8,986 nucleotides of DNA, from assembly GCA_041591915.1 (NCBI GenBank), contig JBFHRB010000137.1, positions 1-8,986 on the forward strand, in the 5' to 3' direction. Source of the DNA: JBFHRB01 sp041591915. Its GTDB lineage: Bacteria > Actinomycetota > Nitriliruptoria > Nitriliruptorales > Nitriliruptoraceae. Under the pieces are notes generated by a model. That model was not told the origin of the DNA. It searched no databases and saw only the letters and a list, made by a program, of their open reading frames with translations. Shown in pieces: positions 6,711 through 8,986 of this stretch. Each line of letters starts with the position of its first letter. Position 1 is the stretch's first letter. Position numbers and translations under genes: made by a program.

Positions 6711-8053
6711 CCGTCCGCCACCGGCTCGGGTGCGGACACGACCACCTCGCCCGCGCGGCGGCCCTCGAGCGTCCGGACCTGCAGCGTCCAACCCTCGTGC
6801 TCGGCGACGTCGCCGACCTCAGGGAGGTGGCCGACCCGGTCAGTCAGGTAGCCGCTCACGGTCTCGTAGGGCCCATCGGGGAGGCGTACGCCCACGGCGC
6901 GCTGCAGCTCGTCGAGCCGCAGGGTCCCGGGCACGGACCAGCGTCGCTCCCCCAGGCGCCGTACGAGCGGCGCGCCCGGGTCGAACTCGTCGGCGATCTC
7001 ACCGACCAGCTCCTCGAGGACGTCCTCGAGGGTGATCAGGCCGGCGGTCCCGCCGAACTCGTCGACGACCACGGCCGCGTGCGAGCGGTCACGCCGCATG
7101 TCACGCAGCAGGTTCTCGAGGTCGCGGGACTCCGGGACGGCCGCGACGGGCCGCATCACGTCGGCGACCCGCAGGGAGCCCAGCTCGTCCCTCTCCCGGA
7201 TGAGCACGTCCTTGACGTGCACGAGGCCCACGATGTTGTCGAGGGCCTCGTGGTAGACGGGCAGGCGCGTGAAGCCCGTGGAGCGCGACCGCTCGAGCAC
7301 CTCGGCGACCGGCGCCTCGTCCTCGATGGACGCGATGTCCACCCGGGGCGTCATCGCGGCCTCGGCGTCGATGTCGGAGAGCGCCAGCGCAGCCGTCAGC
7401 ACGCGCGCCTCGGCCGGCGTGAGCATCCCGTGGCGGCGTGACTCACGTACGACCAGCAGGAGCTCGTCGGGCGTGTGCACCAGCCCGATCTCGTCACGTG
7501 GCTCGACCCCGACGAGCCGCACCACGGCGTTCGCCGTGCCGTTGAGGGCCACGATGAGCGGGCGCAGCAGGGCGACGAACCAGCCGAAGGGGCGTGCGAG
7601 TCGCAGCGACACCTCCTCGGGCTTCGCCAGCGCGAGGTTCTTCGGCGCCATCTCGCCGACGACCATGTGCAGGAAGACGACGATGCCGAGCCCTATGGCG
7701 AACGCGAGCGCACCCCGGATCCCGTCGGGCAGGTTCAGGGGGCCGAGCCAGCCCTCGAGGAGGCCGACGAGCGCCGGCTCGGTGACGGCACCGAGCCCCA
7801 GCGACGCCATCGTGATCCCGAGCTGGGCGCCCGAGAAGGTGATGGAGAGCTCCTTCAGCATCTTGAGCGCCCGTTGCGCCCGGCGGTCACCCGACTCGGC
7901 CAGCTCCTCGACGCGGACCTGCCGTGCGGCCAGCAGGGCGATCTCGGCGGCCACGAAGAAGCCGTTGAGGATCAACAGCACGAGTCCGATCCACAGCGCG
8001 GGTCCGGTCGCGAGGCTGGACTCGCCAGCGGCGAGCGGGACGAGGGTCGTCAC
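6680..8053 (-). CDS. CNNM/CorC family membrane protein (DUF21-CBS-CorC), downstream copy
   Basis: Integral membrane protein of 457 residues, the normal length for the family linked to magnesium/cobalt efflux or divalent-cation homeostasis and often annotated as hemolysin. A DUF21 domain (about 15-195) carries about four hydrophobic segments, starting WIGLVLLILNGFFVAAEIALL (about 21-41), with the conserved GEMAPKN motif (133-139). A CBS pair (about 230-350) includes the family hallmark DEFGGTAGLITLEDVLEE. A C-terminal CorC/HlyC domain follows (about 365-440, PYETVSGYLTDRVGHLPEVGD). The GTG start at 8053 has GGAGG seven bases upstream and overlaps the previous stop by four bases (GTGA), so it is co-translated with its paralog. 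The frame stays open upstream of 8053 but there it is a shadow of the paralog. The last ten codons overlap the HiPIP-like gene on the other strand. The transported ion is not proven. Confidence 0.95.
   Translation of the reverse strand: MTTLVPLAAGESSLATGPALWIGLVLLILNGFFVAAEIALLAARQVRVEELAESGDRRAQRALKMLKELSITFSGAQLGITMASLGLGAVTEPALVGLLEGWLGPLNLPDGIRGALAFAIGLGIVVFLHMVVGEMAPKNLALAKPEEVSLRLARPFGWFVALLRPLIVALNGTANAVVRLVGVEPRDEIGLVHTPDELLLVVRESRRHGMLTPAEARVLTAALALSDIDAEAAMTPRVDIASIEDEAPVAEVLERSRSTGFTRLPVYHEALDNIVGLVHVKDVLIRERDELGSLRVADVMRPVAAVPESRDLENLLRDMRRDRSHAAVVVDEFGGTAGLITLEDVLEELVGEIADEFDPGAPLVRRLGERRWSVPGTLRLDELQRAVGVRLPDGPYETVSGYLTDRVGHLPEVGDVAEHEGWTLQVRTLEGRRAGEVVVSAPEPVADGQASGISSHH
7012..7031. 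repeat. 20-bp perfect palindrome, copy 1 (in CorC-type gene)
   Basis: CCTCGAGG, ACGT and CCTCGAGG join to a 20-bp perfect palindrome inside the codons for LEDVLE of the CBS-2 motif. It sits in a 26-base stretch (7008-7033) identical to 8351-8376 in the paralog. Codon preference on a conserved peptide can explain it. Confidence 0.8.
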
Positions 8054-8986
8054 GCCGACACCTCCCGCTGCACCCGGGTGAGCTGGAGCTCGTTGATCCG
8101 GTGACCGCTCATGTTGGTGACGGTGAAGCGCCAGCCGTCGTGGACGAGGTCGTCGCCGATCTCGGGGATCCGGCCGAGCTCGTGCAGGACGAAGCCCGCC
8201 ACCGTCTCGTAGTCGCCCTCGGCGAGCTGCAGGCCGAGCAGGTCCTCGAGCCGGTCGGCACGCAACGTCCCGTGGACGAGGTAGCGCCCGGCGCCCAGGC
8301 GGCGGAGCGTGCGGACGTCGCGGTCGAACTCGTCCTCGATCTCGCCCACGAGCTCCTCGAGGACGTCCTCGAGGGTCACGATCCCGGCGGTACCGCCGTA
8401 CTCGTCGATGACGATCGCGAACGTGCGGTTGCGCTGACGGAGCTCGCCGAGCAGCCGGCGGATCGGGAACGTCTCGGGGACCGTGATGGGCGCGGTGACG
8501 ACGTCGTCGACCGTCGAGGCGTCCCAGCGGTCCTGCGCGACCTGCAGCAGGTCCTTGACGTGGACGGTCCCGAGGACGTCGTCCTCGTTGTCGCCGCGGA
8601 CCGGGAAGCGCGAGTGCCCGGTGTGGCGGGCCGCGTCGCGCAGCTGCTCGAGCGTCGCCCCGCGATCGAGCCAGTTGATGTCGGGCCGCGCCACCATGAT
8701 CTCGCTGACCCGGAGGTCGCCGAGCCCGATGGCGCGCGTGAGCAGCTCGCTCTGCGCCTCGGTCAGCTCCGCCTCGGAAGCCGCGACGATCCGGGCGATC
8801 TCGTCGGCGCTGGCACCCCCGAGCAGCTCTTCCTGGTGCTCGACGCGGAACGCCCTGGTCGAGACCCACTTGGCCGCTTCGTCGAAGAGCCGGATGTGGG
8901 GACCGAAGACGATGCCGAACGCCCGCATGAAGCCGCCGAGCGCGAGGGTCGTGGCCTCGGGCTTGGCGATGGCCAGGTTCTTCGGG
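8050..8986 (-). CDS. CNNM/CorC family membrane protein, upstream copy (5' end beyond window)
   Basis: Paralog of the gene just downstream, cut by the window edge. The visible 311 residues begin inside the DUF21 domain at PKNLAIAKPE, the end of the GExxPKN motif, so most of the transmembrane segments lie outside. Then come a CBS pair (from SEIMVARPDINW through DEYGGTAGIVTLEDVLEE) and a CorC/HlyC domain (from RRLGAGRYLVHGTL to the end). An internal ATG at 8928 could look like a start, but the frame continues upstream with clear homology, so it is not one. The stop overlaps the next start by four bases. Such tandem CorC pairs are known in actinobacteria and may form heterodimers through the CBS domains; that pairing is inference. 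Confidence 0.95.
   Translation of the reverse strand, partial: PKNLAIAKPEATTLALGGFMRAFGIVFGPHIRLFDEAAKWVSTRAFRVEHQEELLGGASADEIARIVAASEAELTEAQSELLTRAIGLGDLRVSEIMVARPDINWLDRGATLEQLRDAARHTGHSRFPVRGDNEDDVLGTVHVKDLLQVAQDRWDASTVDDVVTAPITVPETFPIRRLLGELRQRNRTFAIVIDEYGGTAGIVTLEDVLEELVGEIEDEFDRDVRTLRRLGAGRYLVHGTLRADRLEDLLGLQLAEGDYETVAGFVLHELGRIPEIGDDLVHDGWRFTVTNMSGHRINELQLTRVQREVSA
8355..8374. repeat. 20-bp perfect palindrome, copy 2 (in upstream CorC-type gene)
   Basis: The same palindrome as at 7012-7031, at the equivalent codons of the paralogous gene. Sequence on both sides diverges, so identity is limited to about 26 bases. Confidence 0.8.

Noticed and set aside
8054..8869. N-terminal extension of the downstream CorC-type gene to a 729-codon frame
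   Set aside because: This part is an Arg-rich out-of-frame reading of the upstream paralog. The GTG at 8053 with GGAGG is the start.
8050..8928. Upstream CorC-type gene as a complete 292-residue protein starting at 8928
   Set aside because: The frame continues to the window edge with DUF21 homology (PKNLAIAKPE), so the gene is truncated by the window, not short.
1..8986. tRNA, rRNA, CRISPR arrays, insertion sequences, riboswitches
   Set aside because: None seen on reading both strands; no repeated spacer units, transposase motifs or cloverleaf-like segments were noticed.

Overview
This is a gene-dense, very GC-rich bacterial chromosomal window. The codons end almost always in G or C, GTG starts are used, and genes overlap by 1 to 4 bases. 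Gene types and style fit a deep-branching actinobacterium, perhaps of the Nitriliruptoria/Euzebya kind, but that placement is an inference from base composition and gene content only. I see no rRNA, tRNA, CRISPR, phage or insertion-sequence features.

Layout: (1) 1-741, minus strand: the N-terminal 247 residues of a signalling protein with two CBS domains, a short coiled coil and a GGDEF diguanylate cyclase domain, cut by the left window edge. (2) 742-887: a divergent intergenic region. (3) 888-3037, plus strand: ilvD (dihydroxy-acid dehydratase, branched-chain amino acid synthesis), coupled by a TGATG overlap to a 155-residue protein I do not recognise. (4) 3039-6301, minus strand: a probable three-gene operon read right to left. 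It holds a soluble PAS/GAF sensor histidine kinase, a hotdog-fold thioesterase and a Mug-type G/U mismatch DNA glycosylase. (5) 6302-6473: a second divergent intergenic region. (6) 6474-6710, plus strand: a 78-residue four-cysteine protein resembling high-potential iron-sulfur proteins but without an export signal. (7) 6680-8986, minus strand: two overlapping paralogous CNNM/CorC-type membrane proteins (DUF21, CBS pair, CorC/HlyC C-terminal domain). The upstream one is cut by the right window edge.

Most of the window looks like ordinary housekeeping and signalling content: amino acid synthesis, base-excision repair, ion transport or tolerance, and two independent signalling proteins (c-di-GMP and histidine kinase). 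The parts most worth a second look are the cytosolic HiPIP-like protein divergent from the orphan kinase, the unrecognised partner of ilvD, the hairpin over the kinase start codon, the 20-bp perfect palindrome repeated in both CorC paralogs, and the two convergent gene junctions that leave no room for terminators. I found no clear evidence of a wholly new multi-gene system.
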